DNA of 64,000 bases from Gentiana macrophylla (taxonomy: Eukaryota; Streptophyta; Magnoliopsida; Gentianales; Gentianaceae). Below are positions 63,921-64,000 of the stretch, piece by piece (position 1 is the first letter of the stretch; the number at the start of each line of letters is the position of its first letter). A program made the translations under genes and the position numbers. The notes beneath the pieces are model-generated. The model was given only the letters and a program-made list of their open reading frames with translations. It was not told the DNA's origin and did not search any database. The stretch covers positions 66,304,583 through 66,368,582 of the forward strand of contig CM047808.1 in NCBI GenBank assembly GCA_026214975.1. The letters are read 5' to 3'.

Positions 63921-64000
63921 GACAAACTTTTCTGAGTATATTCTATGAAGCTCTATTTGAGTCTCTGCTCTGGACTTATAATTTACCTTTTTCTTTTGAT

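Larger units (their letters stand above)
60955..64000 (-). mobile_element. Second Y-family element(s), minus strand, running off the window
   Basis: An LTR-like unit 60955-61717 (TGACGATTCC...GGCATCATCA, minus TATA-like CTATATAAAC near 61165) is followed by a second, 5'-truncated LTR ending at 62480 (minus TATAAATA near 62048). The second has a minus-strand polypurine tract (AGAGTATGGGGGCAT, 62481-62495). Blocks such as GCCTACG..CC...AATCAAG are shared with Y1 LTRs. The interior holds degenerate copies of the Y1 arrays at 62695-62960. The right end is not seen. Confidence 0.6.

Noticed and set aside
1..64000. Endogenous pararetrovirus or other viral insert
   Set aside because: All RT-bearing regions are flanked by LTRs and primer sites and have the PR-RT-RH-INT order of Ty3/gypsy elements. 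No movement protein or coat protein motif was seen.

Overview
This is a plant nuclear window, probably from a eudicot. It consists almost entirely of LTR retrotransposons nested inside one another. I found no intact host gene, rRNA, tRNA gene or CRISPR array. The evidence for a plant is the mix of families: chromoviruses with a chromodomain, CRM-like and Athila-like Ty3/gypsy elements, long-LTR Ty1/copia elements, a Stowaway-type MITE, initiator-Met and Asp-type primer binding sites, and AT microsatellites. The exact species cannot be told from the sequence.

Layout. 1-1863 holds Ty1/copia LTR pieces in inverted orientation. 2192-60954 is one old plus-strand Ty3/gypsy chromovirus (5' LTR 2192-4415, truncated 3' LTR 59493-60954) into which nearly everything else has jumped. 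Its gag is split by a minus-strand non-autonomous element (5093-9585, 'Y1') carrying tandem arrays and a probable captured host-gene fragment. Its body is partly duplicated in tandem (gag-PR-RT-RH at 9586-12036, then gag again from 12037). The second gag copy is interrupted by a minus-strand copia LTR, 12409-55068, flanked by the target duplication AAGAA.

That copia LTR carries a minus-strand gypsy insertion (12801-14698, TSD AAGAA) and a second, duplicated piece of the same gypsy-plus-flank (15599-19305). It also carries a large composite bounded by inverted LTRs of another family ('X', 19486-53891). Inside X sit two further complete insertions with perfect TSDs. The first is an Athila-like non-autonomous element (22310-32795, TSD GGGTC) whose 3' LTR is broken by a copia element (27192-32320). 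The second is a CRM-like gypsy element (36122-51281, TSD GAAAG) whose gag-pol is broken by a minus-strand Tekay/Del-type chromovirus (38722-47240). A Stowaway-like MITE (19950-20200) lies in one X LTR, and the empty site is visible in the other. The nest is therefore at least five levels deep. After 60954 another Y-family element interrupts the outer 3' LTR and runs off the window.

Function. All coding regions are retrotransposon genes broken by stops and frameshifts. The best preserved is the RNase H-integrase reading frame of the CRM-like element (48803-50221). The most unusual signals are: a putative 93/94-bp intron between gag and protease in the outer chromovirus; the tandem duplication whose two copies share the same premature stops and the same lost RT catalytic aspartate; a ten-unit array of 57-bp hairpin repeats that is also an open 19-residue repeat frame; an URB1/NPA1-like gene fragment carried in sense inside Y1; and short GC-rich or palindromic repeats inside the LTRs of several unrelated families.
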